From positions 1,860,001-1,924,000 of the forward strand of contig JAZARR010000230.1 in assembly GCA_037389465.1 (NCBI GenBank): 64,000 bases of DNA. The letters run 5' to 3'. Both the position numbers and the translations under genes were made by a program. The stretch comes from Baylisascaris procyonis (taxonomy: Eukaryota > Nematoda > Chromadorea > Rhabditida > Ascarididae). The notes under the pieces are model-generated. The model was not told the origin of the DNA and did no database searches. It saw nothing but the letters and a program-made list of their open reading frames with translations. Shown piece after piece: positions 1-14,499 of this stretch (the stretch's first letter is position 1; each line of letters starts with the position of its first letter).

Positions 1-3000
1 AATAATATTGTCAAAGCTGTACCCATCGAATTTCCTAGACACAGGTTTTGCAGATCGCGAGTTGAAGCCATCAGATTGGTAGACCGATAGACAGAGACAC
101 ATACAGACAGACGGACAGACATAGGTAGACACTCCAATGAAATACATATACACAGCATTTAGTTGTAATTGAGTACTGATATAACACCCTAATTAGTGAT
201 TTGTAGAAATTAAATTGACGCATCACTGTTGGCACGGCGAGGCAAACGTTAAGAAGGTGGTCTACACGACAGGATTCAGAATCATCCTTGAGTTTGCCAC
301 GAATGTGATACTAATGGTTTCTATGAAAGAAAGATTTGCCCACTCAACCTCAGCAGGAATCTGGAAAGTCCACAGATATGATGGCTTAGTTTTTAATTTC
401 TGATGGTAAGAGCAATCAAGCGTATTTCAAAGGCTATTTGATTTTTAGTTCAATATGGCGTTATTATGATAGTGTTTTTCTATTTCCAACGTACACACAT
501 CTATAACAATAGTCATCCCTCCGGCGATTCGAATCTAAATTATTCACAAAGGAAATCCATGAGGGAACATATAGGTATGGTCAAAGAGTAATGCATGATT
601 TTTTAAAAACAACACCTGGGCACTTATAGTTTGAAAAAAAAAAATTCCTTCAAAGTATTACAATTCGATTACAGGTTGAAATAGGCTAACGACTAGAGCA
701 TTTAATTTTTTTACTCGTTGTAAATCATCATTATAACACAAGACGATCCATATTATTCCAAAACAAGTTGAAATAGTATCGTTAAGAGAAGAAATTTGCA
801 TATTATATATCGAAGCTAATTATTTTACATATCATACATACCAACCATTAGTGATATAGATTATTGAAGATATGGTCAAACTTAGGGTACACTAATAAGA
901 ACGAACATAAATAAACAAAAACAACGAATAAATATAATAAAAAAACATAGAATATGAATTAAATTACCCATAACAATAAAATAAAATGAAACAATAATTA
1001 AATCAAAACATTGCGCAACCTAAAAGACGATGACAATTACGCAAATGGAAGAATGCTTCTAAAGGTGTGCTCAACTCTTCAATGGAAGAAATGCTTTAAA
1101 AGTTCGTCCGTTCGTATGTGGTGCTTATTGGTGAAATACTACTATACGTATATAAATGAGTTTTAAGGTGTAGTGCAAAAAATAAATAAATAAATAAATA
1201 AATAAATAAAAGAACATAGCTATAGTTTTATCGTGGAATAAGATATAAATTGCACAGCGTTTTTGCATAAAATTTGAGAGAATTGAAAACTCTAAATATT
1301 TGTAATAAAATTTGTAATAGAATTAATAAAAGATGATAGAATTAAATAAAAATTTCATATTTATTTATATAATGTATATTAAAAATATTACAATTACTAC
1401 ATTTGCAATTTCCATTCAGTAAATATTTGTAATTAGTAATGGTGCTATTGAAATCTAATGACAAGCATCTGATATTAGCCATATTCAAGTAAATATTACT
1501 ATCCCTGAATTGACATCCCTTAATGAAAAGATCTTTTTTTCCACTCCTCTCATAGATTTCATTTAAAAAATTTAGAAACGAATTTAGATTTCATTAAAGA
1601 AATTCAGAAACGAATTTTCACTTCCCCCTCACCTCCCCCCTTCATTCCGTTTTTAGCAATATAATCCAAATGCGACCGACTCCTTAGTAGGCAAATGAAA
1701 TCCATCGAAACTCTATTTAAACATAAAAATGCATGGCTACAAATATTTGAACGTCATAGTGAATATTTCGTCTTTTGCATATATTTTTTGACCACTTAAA
1801 AATTGTATATCTGCATATTGAACGAATATAATTTATTCACCATATTTGCATAAAACAAAAATCAATCAATTAAATTCAACAAAAAAAAAAAACGATAGGG
1901 AGAATACGATTATTCGACCGAGGAGATATAGCGCCAAGATAAATTTCAATCCGAACCCTTCAAAAATCATTCGGTAAAAATTATTTTTGGCCAACAATCG
2001 AAATAAGATGCAACAATAACGTTCTATGCATCGGAAACATCGATCATCAAAATTTTGAATAAAATAATATCGGATCGAATCAAATTCGAGAGAAATTTAA
2101 AATTTTGAATATCACAAATAACAAAAAAAAAATCGAAAATTTCAAAAGATGGCGTTAGACGATTTGCATAGAACGCTATTAAGCAATAAGAAATCATTTG
2201 CATATAAGAATGATAACGAATGAGTATAAAAATTGCCCAACCTTTCCACTTAGCTACGAACGGATTAATAAAAGATTTTGACGATTTCATGAAATTACTC
2301 TCAATAACATTCCGAGTAAACGTTAAAAAATATTCGTAAAATTTTGATACCTATGAGCAAATATTAGAAATAGTGAAAAAAATCCCCTGAAATTGATAAC
2401 TATTTTCTTTTAAATCAACCGAGTTGAGGAGAAAATTTGCCATTTTTGACTATTGACTATTAAAATTTAAAAAAAAAAAAAATGAATTAAAGGATTGCCG
2501 GAAAAAAGGTTGATGGTCACCGATTCATCACGCACCGATTTTTCAGTTCTCGCCAAACGGCTGTGATATTCATTCATAATTTTTGAATAGACAATAAATA
2601 ACAATTCGAATAGAAAAGATCACAATAGTCAATTTAAATGAAATATGAATATCACATAACGTTAAGGCATTAATATAAATGCAATTTCACAAACCCGGAA
2701 AAAAAAACAAACAAATATAATACGAAAAAGTTAGGAAAAATGCCAACAAACGAATATCGACATCAATGATCGAAAGAAAATCGATGAATTTTTTTTTTTA
2801 CTTGGAGTAAAATTTTTTGAAATTTTACAATTTCTTCTGAAGTTTTTTTTTCTCTAAAATAATTGGAAACTTTCCCAATTAAAGCATTAGAATTTCATTA
2901 ACGTTGATCACACTCAGAGTGCATCTCTTCATGTCTTTCGTTATTCCCTAATTGCCACCTCCCAAAAATATGCATTCTTTTAATGCTCTTCACGATCGAA

Positions 3001-3322
3001 TTAGTCATTTCTTTCAAACATCCTCGGCAACAATATGCAGTAACAAATATATACAATCAGCTAACAGTCCCTTCAGAATTCAAATAGTTCGAGCTCGAAC
3101 CTGAAGCTCGATAGTTCGAGCTTAAAGCTCAAGCTCACACAATGTTCAAATGACAATCTCAGATATATACCACAAGTGAAATTAGACATCATTTGTCCAA
3201 AAGCAGAAAAGAGACGGAAAAAACATTGAGCACTACGATTTTTCCAGAACCACTCAAAAATCTTTCATCTTCTTTCCTCTATTCAAGAAAATATTTCAAT
3301 TATATATTCTTATTTATTCCAG

Positions 3323-3390
<68 letters not shown>

Positions 3391-3580
3391 TAATCTCCTA
3401 TTCATTAGATAATCGTTTTTATGATTGATGAAAAACCCGTCATCTATATTGAAATATTTCCATTCTAAAGAAAAAATATTTTTTCATCATCGATCAAAAA
3501 AAAAAAAAAAAATTATAAAAATATCGAAAGAAATAAGAAAAATTTTGCAACATTGCAATGTTTTTTCGCATAAATTAAAA
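1..3580. other. AT-rich intergenic stretch, no gene seen
   Basis: No exon with matching splice sites and no recognisable protein was found on either strand. The short open frames (for example 215-403 on + and 2024-2290 on -) have no recognisable family and sit in AT-rich sequence. Landmarks are a degenerate ACAG-type repeat near 79-131, an AAAT run near 1178-1208, a 12-base palindrome at 3088-3099 and the TA microsatellite listed separately. Confidence 0.6.
3325..3387. repeat. (TA)n microsatellite
   Basis: Uninterrupted TA dinucleotide array of about 63 bp, seen directly. It lies about 190 bp beyond the 3' end of the acetyltransferase gene. Confidence 0.97.
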
Positions 3581-3904
3581 TCATAATCTATGAAGTTTTT
3601 CACGATGAAGTACAATTGCTTTCTCCTCTGGTGATGCAATCTGTTTTGCATATTTTGCAACATATGAGCAAGTTGGTAGAACTTGAAGGTTTTGTTCACG
3701 AGCATAGTTAAAAGCCGCTTGACATAACATCTTTGCAACACCTTTACCTTGAAATAATGGCGGTACTTCTGTATGATACAAATCGAGAACGTTGTTTGGT
3801 AGATATCGATATTGTAATGTCGAACGAGTGCCATTCATTCGTACAAAGAATTCCAATGATTTTGCACAATGTTCAACTGTTAGTGGTGTTACTTTCATTG
3901 CCAT
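3581..3904 (-). CDS. NATD1: NATD1-like GNAT-family N-acetyltransferase
   Basis: A 107-residue protein of the small GNAT family typified by vertebrate NATD1 (about 110 residues). These proteins are predicted to transfer acetyl from acetyl-CoA, and the substrate is unknown. The diagnostic stretch is residues 44-60: HTEVPPLF followed by the acetyl-CoA-binding turn QGKGVAK, which fits the Q/RxxGxG/A GNAT motif. A second match to the family is TCSYVAKY at residues 78-85. The whole GNAT fold appears to fit in one exon. I chose the ATG at 3904 because the frame is closed on its 5' side by a splice acceptor (gaatattgcag, exon from 3919). That acceptor is either an ordinary intron end or a trans-splice site, and the next in-frame ATG is two codons further in. 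The protein runs about 20 residues past the last conserved motif. If 3919 is a cis acceptor, a short upstream coding exon is missing here. Confidence 0.85.
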   Translation of the reverse strand: MAMKVTPLTVEHCAKSLEFFVRMNGTRSTLQYRYLPNNVLDLYHTEVPPLFQGKGVAKMLCQAAFNYAREQNLQVLPTCSYVAKYAKQIASPEEKAIVLHREKLHRL

Positions 3905-4722
3905 TAATTCACTCGTTATCTGCAATATTCTATTACTTCAATATAATCGAATAAAATATAAAAATCGACCCTTAATGAGACCTGGAAAATTATTTTCAAT
4001 ACCTGATTTTAATCCCAAAATTGAATAAAACAATGATAAGGACAAGCGGTAATTCCAGGTGGAAGAGAAGAAAATGTCTTGTCGAAACAGCCGTATTGTG
4101 AGGATAAAATATACTGAAGAAGAAAAATTTGAAGATTAAAATCTGACCTCGCATGAAAATTTGGAACATCACAAAAAGGTCAGCTTTACTAGCATTTTTA
4201 AACGATGAATAAATGGCTCTCTCCAACCTCCCTTTTCACCTCTCTCCTCTCTCTCTCTCCATAAGATACCTCTCCATAAAAGAAAATATCCTTCTTTATT
4301 GGCAATAATATAAAAATAGCCTAACTGATTGCTGCCCTCTATGGGCCATCATATTCCCTCATCGCAAAAATACGTTCATAATTCAAAACAAATCTGCAAC
4401 TGTCTAGCAAAAAGCTCCTTCCTCCAGAAAAAATATACCCTGGTATTTAAAAAATCGAGGAAGATGGAGGTGCAAGGTGGGCGGAAGGGGAATAAGAGGA
4501 TTGTAGACGAGAGAAATGGGTTGGAACAACAAGCAATTAAAATAATCTTTAAGATTCCTACGTCCGAGCAATCAATATGCATACAAGAAATCACAATGCT
4601 GCATTATAGATGAAAATAATAGTGTAACAAATTCGATAACAATAAAAATGCAAATTGTTCGCTACAAAGCACGCATGTGAGCACAATGATATGTGCCACG
4701 TGGCCGAACACAATCATTAAAC

Positions 4723-4834
<112 letters not shown>

Positions 4835-4910
4835 CCCTCACTTCACATATATGCTAAAACTGGAAAAGAAAAACTTATAACCTCAGATCCCGTGTTGTTC
4901 AAAACTTTTT

Positions 4911-4943
4911 TAAAACTTCCGTAGACAGTCTACGGAAGTTTTA
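4911..4943. repeat. Perfect hairpin, 15-bp arms, 3-base loop
   Basis: The left arm 4911-4925 reads taaaacttccgtaga. The loop is cag at 4926-4928, and the right arm 4929-4943 is the exact reverse complement. No gene is nearby. Confidence 0.95.
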
Positions 4944-7900
4944 GAGGGGCTTCTGTTTAAAGCATACTGTACTTCGAAAATTTGATCAATAAAAAGGGTT
5001 CATGAAATAGCGCTAAATTTAACACAACACAAATATATATTGCAATGAAATTTCAATAATATATAAAAATGTCGATTGTATGTGCTCAGTGCATAAAATT
5101 CACATGGCCATAGGAACGCTGATGGTTCGTTTTATAAGTGAGAGGAATATCCCTTATTTCCGCGCTTGCAAAGAATTAGAGAAACGCCGCTATCTGACTA
5201 TATTCATCACTATTATTCTTCATTACCAACTAATATAAACGATATATCACACTATACATCTCAGAAGAATATCAACAAAACGTCTTATTAAATAAAAAAG
5301 AGAGCACCATATTTTTATATTTAATAATAAAGTTTTGATCTGACTAATCACCTTATCAATTCCTTCATTTTTTTACCTTATGAAGTACCATTAGGCATCA
5401 TTCGTCTCCGATGGGAGATATGAGCGATTAGAAATTGCACCATGCAAATAGCAACGATAATAAACCAAAGGAAAGATGGGTATAGAAGAGAGTGATCAAA
5501 TATAAAATCTCAGCTAAATTTTAGAGAATGGCGGAATTCCATCAATAAGAGATTTTAGAATTTTTTTTTTAGAGCAATTCGATAATGCTAAAGAAAAATA
5601 AAAAATTGAAAATATAAAATCTCATTAGAAATATGCGGACATTTTCGAAAATTCGAAAAATAAGCGTCTAGAAAAAACATTTCACTTTCGCATTGAGAAA
5701 AAATTCGTACGAAAGAAAAGATATGAGAGAAATATATCGACGACAGAGTGATGCAAAAAGAAGAGAGGGATCACTGATAAGATCGGATAAAAACGATCGC
5801 TTATCAGTGCAATATCACCTGATAATTTCTATTAGTGATGAACAACAAAGACGATTGAAGATTCATTCAAGTGAACATGTCCAACGCTTGAGTCTACAAA
5901 TATGCTAATTTGATTACCTCTCATATTATTGCCTTTCGGGAAAATTATTGATCCCGGCTAAAAATCGGTTATAATAAATGAGGAAAAAATACTTCAATGA
6001 ATAAAGAAAAGAAATGAGGATATAGAACTATGATCGTAAATGGATCATCTTTGATTTAAACTTTTGAAATCTTATCTCATAGATTTTTTCTCTTCGATGG
6101 TCGCATTTTCTAAAAGTGAAAAATAAAAAATGAATTAAACTATCTGTTACCTCAAATTCAATTTTATTGTATCGATCCCTCGTTGAAATCTTCGTATTAT
6201 GTCACACTCGATGTGACTTTTTTTAAACGCGTTGATCGTTGAAAAATTTTTCAAAATATACTGAAAAAAAAATTTATAAAATATTCATTTATGGATTGCA
6301 TCGTATTTATGAATTTGATAAAATATAACGAAGAATAGACTTTCGAAAAAACGAATTAACAGAAAAAGAGAGAGAACAAAAGCTTCAACTATTTTTTCCA
6401 ATTATCGCTGACCAACCGATTAAAAAAATTAAAAAATACATATATTGTTACTACGCTAAAAATGTATTCAGACATCTGCCGAAGTCTGACATGTGAGCCA
6501 CATCTGACCTATGAACCCTCGGCGAATCTACATCAGCTTTACGCAGATAAGCTATGAAGGAGATAAACGGCATGGATAACACCAACTTGTCGACCAACAT
6601 AATCTAAGAGATGCATCCGACAGTAACTAAACATCAGATATAGCGGCCTTCGCAAACAAGTAGAATCATCGAGTGATGGTGGGACCATGCAATGATGCAA
6701 GAAGACAACAAGTGGGGATGCTCGGCGATATTTAAGTGAGACTCAGAGTGCCTCAACTCGTGATCCACAGCTGAAATATTGATCTAAATCACGTCATTAT
6801 GTTACATAAACATCTTTCAGCTCATCGCTCATCGAAACAACTGTTTACAGAAAACACAAAGAATAAAGTATTAAGGTCTAAAAAAAGAACTAAGAAAATA
6901 CAGCACATCTAGGTATTATAAAGCAAAAATAAATCGGGAAAATACGCCAGAGAAACTGCAATAGCACTACATGCGCTTTTTGGAATTGTTGTCATTAGAT
7001 CAATTAGACTCATATAATGCTAGAAAAAATAAAAATAAAAATAAAATACGTGCGATTGAGTATGCAAATTTTGATCGCTCGTAGAAATTTCCCACATGAA
7101 ATTCATTTTACCTACTTGACGAGTTCAGAAATACAATTCTACAGAGGCAAAATATATGCAAATCGTTAGGCACACTTAGGTGCTCAAGCTGATGCAATAA
7201 GTTGAAAGTCACTATCGCTGGTCAGTCAAAGTGGTCAGTGGTCAACATAACCGATACAGCTGGTCACTTTGGTTGCACTTGAAAAATTTTATATCACATG
7301 TATGTCACAACCTATCTAGCTATAATTACCAAGCAGATAAGCGCGTTCCAATACATATGCGAGGATCCAAAAGAAAAAAGAATACAAACTACAATCTACA
7401 ATAGAACATAAAGATAACCACGGGGCAAAAAAAAAATTCGAGGAATAGAATCGATAGTAATCTTTGATCTATGAATATGACGTCATATCAGTGAGTTGAT
7501 GTTCGATAATTAACCCCTCTATTGAACAACATTTATTGATGGTTGATGAACGAATAGTTGACATCAAAGATCAATTATTCGGAAACCTTGCTCTTACGTG
7601 TATTATTCCACCAATTTATTCTACTAGTTTATACTTATTCTTTCACATATCGAAGTCGGTACTAAAGTATAAGAAAATTAATATATTATTATAAGCATCT
7701 AGTGATAGTATCATTTATAACTGATGATAATTAAAATAAAAAGATGCTAAACATCCTACTTTTTTTAAATGAGTTCACTTACAATCACTACGAAACGATG
7801 GGGTAGTATTGAAATGATACGATAGTTGGACATTTAAAATATATGCCTATTATCACCTATTCTCTCAATAAAATATAAATGGGGAAACGAAAGATTAGAG

Positions 7901-9176
7901 TGCGCTCTCGGATCCTATTTGCCCATTTGTACACAAATTTTCTAATCCCCTTATAAAAAGGGATATTAAATTAAAATTGAGGAACAAATTGGATAAAGCA
8001 TGAGGTGATTAATCCCCATAAAATTAGAGATAAACTTAAATTTGTAGATAAACTTATCAACAAGGCAATAGACCAATATTATATGATCAATGGACAACTA
8101 CAACAGCATTAATTTTATTTCATAGTTTATATAGATGAAAAAAAAAAACACTCAATGCAACAATATATTTCAATAGAAATGTTTTCAAAGATAAATTTAC
8201 ATTATTCCATTTAAAAAAAAATTCATCAGAAGATTATTTAAAGAAAAGTTTAGAGACCGAATATTATACAAATAGAAAAGAAATTCATACGTCGACCAAA
8301 ATTTTAAATCTATAAAATAGTAAAATGAATATACAAAACAATCGAAAGCTAAAGAAATTCGAAATTAGAGGTGATAAAATCTTTTAATATATACTTTAAG
8401 GAGGGCAAATAAAAGGTAAGAACATTCCCTGAATCAATAAAAGAACCGTATACCTCTAAAAAGTGGATCATTCTGACGCTGGTAATACAGAGTAACAACA
8501 CATTGTCCTATAACAAAATACAGTAATCGAGGAGGCCACTGTAACGGACCACCTAGAGCGAAACTTGAAAGAAGCTACTAAAGAACGACGAAGTGAAGTA
8601 GAACATAAAACACCCCAGATAATAGTCACTCGATGTCTAGCCTAAATAAATCTGATCTGTGCCGATTAATTCTGTTGAAGCTATTCCAAAATTGCTGCTC
8701 AATGGAAAACTCTATAATAGTAGAATGGATCGTTTCTAGAACGATCAGATATAGTATTAAGCATTTTCAGGCTTTTGCATGAAAACGAAATGAAATCAAC
8801 GGATACGCCTCGGGATATCATAATTCGCAACGCTCTGCCACACCTCATTTGAGCCAATGTGATGGGTAATTAAACAAAGGATAGATAATGCAAAACTACT
8901 CAGGTTGTCCTACAATGGTGGACCTACAACAGTTGAATTCCCACGGTAAAAAAAAACTTCCTTACAGCAGTAGGGAGATTCATGCCCAATCCCTTCTCCG
9001 CATCAAAAACTACATAGTGAGCACAGCGATCACAAGCACTATCATATACACGTCAACACTTCAAGAACTAGTACCGTGACATCCTCACATGCTTATGTAG
9101 CTCTGAAGCTTCCCGAGAGCGGTTAAAATTACATCAATGAACATGCAATCGACAGAACAACGATTGTATAAAACAC

Positions 9177-12100
9177 TTAGCAAAGATATCTAGGCGGTGG
9201 AACCTCAGGGATCTTTTCGAGATCAAAACTATCCGCCTCGAACTGCCTGAGGTCCTCCTCCGAAAGTGACTCCACCTGAGAATAGTAATAATCCGGAAAC
9301 TTGCTGCGTTCCTTCTTGTTTGAATCACCTCGTAATGAACTGAATTAAAGGGATTTAAAATCGAAATGTTTTTATAATAAAATCTTCATGCGTAGTTTAG
9401 ATTTACTTTATAAACTCTTCAGTAAATCAATTTGGAAAAATTGAAATAAACAAAAAAAAAATGCAAAAAGCGACATGGAGGAATGGAGGGATAGAGAAAT
9501 AAAGAAAAAGAGGGAAAGAGAACCTTTAAAGGGTAAATGAAGGGTAAAACATTTCTATCGACTACCAAAAGACAAAGTGAAGCCGTCCAACGCCGAATTT
9601 CAGTATTCACATCGAAACAAGGTTCACAATGAAGTCACGAAGTTTTATATTTTTGCATCACTTCTTATAAAACTTTTGCCTAAACTTAGAGAGGGTGGGG
9701 GATGGGAAGCAAGAAGGAAAAGAGGAGGGAAAGTGAAGGAAAGAGGGCCGGATAAAAGGAAGAAGGTTTATGCGGGATAGTCACAGGATTACAGGAGCAT
9801 CCTTCTCTAGATACATGGAATGTAGGGTAGGTAATAGGTGTGGGCAAGGTGTTTTCACTTATTTTCAGCATATATCAACGCATAACATACTACGACCATA
9901 ACGTCAATAAATGAAACTCCGATTTATCCTCGTTGAAAACCGATTCTTCCGTTATATACCTCCACCTATCCCCCTCTTCGGATCACCATAAACAGTTTCC
10001 CTCGCTCTCCTTTTAGATTATTCATTTTAGTCCTTTTTTTTTGCTACGAATGTTTGCTAATGCCATTTTAGTACATCAAAACAGCAAAAAGTATATAAAA
10101 AAGGATAAAGAAGAGTTCAAAGTTGTGATTTTTTAAATCTTATCACTAACTTAACTGCGACTCATCATCTACAATCAATGAACAAAGTTTTAATTTTTAC
10201 AAATAAGATATCAAATATATGAAAGATAGAAAATAATAAATAACGATAAATTAAAAATAATTTATAGGCATGAAAATTATACCTTTGGTCAGCAGAAATG
10301 GAAACGTTGTGCTCTATGAGTGAAAAGTGTCCAGAGCTAGCAGGCGGAGAATTCAAACTATTGTGCCTGAATGCAAGCAAAGATATGTTGATTTCGAATA
10401 TTTATCTAAGGAAGACTATAAGTTTGTATTAGAAACTATGCTGTTGTTTTTTTAGAATTAAAAATTTAAAATATGTTGGTGGATACAAAAAAATGCACAT
10501 AGAAACCGATTCATATTATAGCTATGCGTATAGATGCTAGCTTCATAGAAAAATTCATAGTTAAGCTAAAGAAAAACGCACAATTTAGGCATAGACGGCG
10601 ATTCATCGGTGGGCGGCATATCGGCGATCCTTGGCGGTGGATTAACTTGGCGTTGAGAATCCTTCTTCAAATTTGGTGCCACCCATCTATACCTGCTGAA
10701 AAACTAATCAACTTTAATTACATATATCACTATTTCGATTGGAGCAATTAAACAATACTGATTTCATAGAGTTGCTAATGCTGTCGTTTCGGCTCACATA
10801 CGTCTATAAGGTCCTAATGTTGCATTGCCGTAACCAACTGTAAGCAATATGAGTATAAGTTATTCTTGGCTGTGCAACATTTTGCACTAGAAGATACGCG
10901 CACTTGATTCTGTTAACACTTTAGTTCACTGCTTATATAAAAGCATTGACTCCTTTTTTAGTGAGCAGGTACCAGATAGTCCTCTTTTTGTAGCCAAGTG
11001 CCAAGCACCCTTCTTTTAGTGGCCAAGTGCTAAGCATGCTGGATATGATTGCCGTCAGATAAGAAGACTTGATATGTTGTAATAGTCTCTCTAGAAATAG
11101 AAAGAAAAGTATCACATATTAGCGCATCTCAGATATTCGAATATGAAATGTGTTACTAGCCAAACTTAGGATAGACCTATAAGGCTATTGTAATATGGAC
11201 CAGCTTTATTATGGAATTCAAATAAACCCATTCAAATGCATCCGCTTCGCCCTTCCCCCCCCCTCCCCCCTCATCTCATCTGGCTACATACGATACATAT
11301 GCGTAATTATTATTTTCTAAGGGAACGACGAATGGGGAAATAAATGTATAAATAATTTTTTTTTAATTTCATTATCTCACCTATCTTTTTCTTTAGTAAA
11401 AATTAGAAGAGAAATATACAAAGAAATCACTAATAATGGCCTTTAAATTCAAAATCGATGAAAAAAAAAGAGCTAATTTTAGCAATAAAAAGCCTCTAAA
11501 CTATTCAAAAATATCAAACCTTCGATCGAAGAAGAACGATGGCGGAGCAGCCATTTGTTGATGAGCGTATCCATCGCTGTTTACCACATTTATTCGTTCA
11601 TCGTTTCTGCATTCATACTGAATGAAATGTGCAAACATTAAAATTGAATAAAAATTTAATGAAAAAAAAACATTTCAATTGAATATAATGTTCAGTGAAC
11701 GGCATCGATGAAAGGAATACACCACAGAAACGGTGTGTTTCCGAGAATTTTCTCTTTCAGTCTATTCTCTCATTAATTTTCTCTCTCTCTCTTTTTAAAA
11801 TTGAAAGTGAAGAAATTTTTAAAAAATTTTATTGAAATTCTAAGAGAAAAAAAAAACAAAAATAGTATTTTTAATGCGCAATATCAACCAAGCATAACTA
11901 AGCAAAACTTGTCAATATCGATTGTGCTTAGATATATACCGTTGTCGGCTACATTAACGGAACAGAAGGGAAAAAAGTAGGTGACTGTTGCAGTTGTGTA
12001 TATTGCAGGTAATAGATAATAAGCACCCATAAAACACTTTTACTATATAAGAGGTCTACAACCCTCCAACTATTAAATATAAACCACCACAAAAGTTAAA

Positions 12101-13333
12101 TAATCACGGCAAATTAGGAATATAATCTTTAATTTACTAAATGAGTGATCAAACAAATAGCATATTTTTCAAATAATTTAAATAAAGTATTTAATATTTA
12201 TTTGAAGTTATTTTGCAAAAATAAATTATTGCTTTATTATAGGTAAAGGTGAGAATTCATTCATAAACAATTAACACGTTTAATTACCAACAATCATTTT
12301 CAAAACAGTAATAATTTTCAGATTATTTTTGGGTTATCCCTTCAAAGCAACTCTTTTTAAGTAAAATGCGTTCTAATCATTAGTTTAATTTCATCAATTA
12401 AAAAAAAAAAATTCTTTACCGCATTTGAATGAATCGTATTTTTTCCTTCATTATTTGCTTGATTCCGCTGTTCGTTATATGACGTTGTTGGATATCCTCT
12501 ATACTCGTCATTAGTTCGGATGTATGACGTAGTTGGATGTCTTATATAGGTATGTCGTCCATCCTAGAAAAGAGCAGTAGGACCTCAAGTTGTTCCTTAA
12601 GTTCAAGCTGAAGCCACTAAAGCAGCATGATTCCTTTCTTGAACAGCCATTCCATGAAAAAGTTAGCGTTAACCGAACTTCTCATTAAGCAGCATCTGTT
12701 ATGCAGAATGAGACAGTAGAGTTCTTCTACTTGAGAGGGAGGTCTTTTATCCCTTTCAGCTTTACGGGAATGGAGAAGCTTTCTGCTTCTTTTTCTTGAA
12801 ATATCATTTAATTCTGCCAAGTCTCCGGTAATGACCTATTCAATGGGCATTTTTTATTCAAAACAAAACCGATCTATTCAGCGGGGTGATTTCTATTTCA
12901 ATGTCACTTCTTTTGGAATGAGGTGTGCCCTACCCCACACCGATGCTCTCCCATCGATTCACTCTCCCACTCATCAATCACCGTGCATATAGCCTATGAC
13001 TTATATTTTGCAAAAAACTTCCCACTTTGTTGCTGGCACTCTTTCTATCGGTTACGAAACTTTTTTACTATGAAGCGTAACTTGGAAAGGTGAATGGGTG
13101 GGGAGGAGGGGAAGGGTGGGACGGAACGACATTCAAATCAATTTTTCAGTACAAAAAAAAAAAGAAATAATATTTGATATTCATCGAGAAAACAAACAAA
13201 AAAAAAGACTGATTACCTGTTGTGAAGGAACGGATTGCGTTGACGTTAAATGATGTGAAAATGGACATCGTTCACCGTTACGACAACAACCGATCGCAAA
13301 GAATTTACATGGAACTATTGAAGATTGCCTCAT
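9177..13333 (-). CDS. NUP42: NUP42-like CCCH zinc-finger protein with Gle1-binding-type tail
   Basis: Five minus-strand exons join in phase: 13333-13217, 12563-12420, 11617-11520, 10695-10582 and 9339-9177, giving 211 residues. Exon 1 carries a CCCH zinc finger C9-X7-C17-X5-C23-X3-H27 (CKFFAIGCCRNGERCPFSH). Exon 2 is Tyr/Asn/Arg-rich with a short internal repeat (PTTSY twice). The C-terminus (residues 183-207: LSEEDLRQFEADSFDLEKIP, then EVPPP) resembles the tail with which nucleoporin NUP42 binds the mRNA-export factor Gle1, recalled as [20 protein letters not shown]. I infer a role at the nuclear pore in mRNA export. The FG repeats that fill the middle of vertebrate NUP42 (about 420 residues) are absent, so the protein is half the usual length. 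The start ATG directly follows an acceptor (attttatttag), as in trans-splicing; an upstream exon is not excluded. Exon 4 has a tandem NAGNAG acceptor. Another CCCH protein with a convergent tail is possible. Confidence 0.72.
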
Positions 13334-14499
13334 CTAAATAAAATATATCACTTAAAAAAAAAAACATCGTTATAGAGACGTGATAACGGGAAAATAGTAT
13401 ATGACAAGCAAATAAAACGCAGACTACCGTATGATCTCGAATAAAACCCCATCTTGTATAAAAGTTTTTTCGTCAAATTTTCATCCATATTTTTAAAACT
13501 TTTATATATCAGTATTTCGTTACTAAATGGATATTTTCTAGAGACCTTAGAACCACGATCATTCGACACATCGGTAGAACAACTGTGTAAATAAATGTTC
13601 TATATAGAAGTAGCAGAATTTTTCGATCCACCTCTAGAAAAGGAAAGACTCGAATCAAACCATATTGGATGGGACGCATGAGTGGAATGGGATAAGCTTG
13701 AGCTATATCCAGGTAAATCGGTTGCAAGGATTAGTAAAAAAAATAGGTGTATTAAATTGAGAAATTTATCAATGTTGTATTACTCAAAATTTTTCACGAG
13801 TGAAAAAAAAATCGACTCCGTTCTCGGTCATAAATCAGAACACAAGGTGATTCGAGTCTTAAACATATATAGAGGTGGGTGTTGAACCTCAGTCCAATCC
13901 GGTCTTGCTTGAACGACGTCGAGCAATTGGAATCAAGTTTAATTCCTTATCTACGCAATCATCCAAACCTTGTCATAATCGGAGTTGAATCCGATCTACA
14001 CTCCAAAATAAACACAACAGAGAAATTTAAAGAAAAAATTTGTTTTCGAGAAGTGATTTTGATAAATGAATAAAGGTAAATTGGAACGGAAAATTAAACT
14101 TTAAACTCAAAAAATTGATAAACTATTTGAATAGGTAAATAACAAACAACAGAAATGTCCACTAATGTGATTTGCAATATGTCAGAACCGATGCATCTCT
14201 AAGAACACTCATTTCAGAGAAGGTAAAGACGGGATTTGGGATGGGAGGGGGGTGGGGGTGGGAGGCGAATAGAGTACATTACTCTGTATTGATCTGAGAT
14301 GGGGCTTAAGTTGTTCGCAACTTCTCAAAATCAACGTCCATGTAATTAAAGGTGAATTATGGAGGGCAAGGGTTTCTAAAAGGTGGAATACGGTAAGTAG
14401 ATGGGACTTGACAGGTGATTTGTCGGCAAATAGGAAACCAATGACGTATATATGACTACTTGTTTACTCTTTGAATATCTTTAAAATATAATAAATTGA

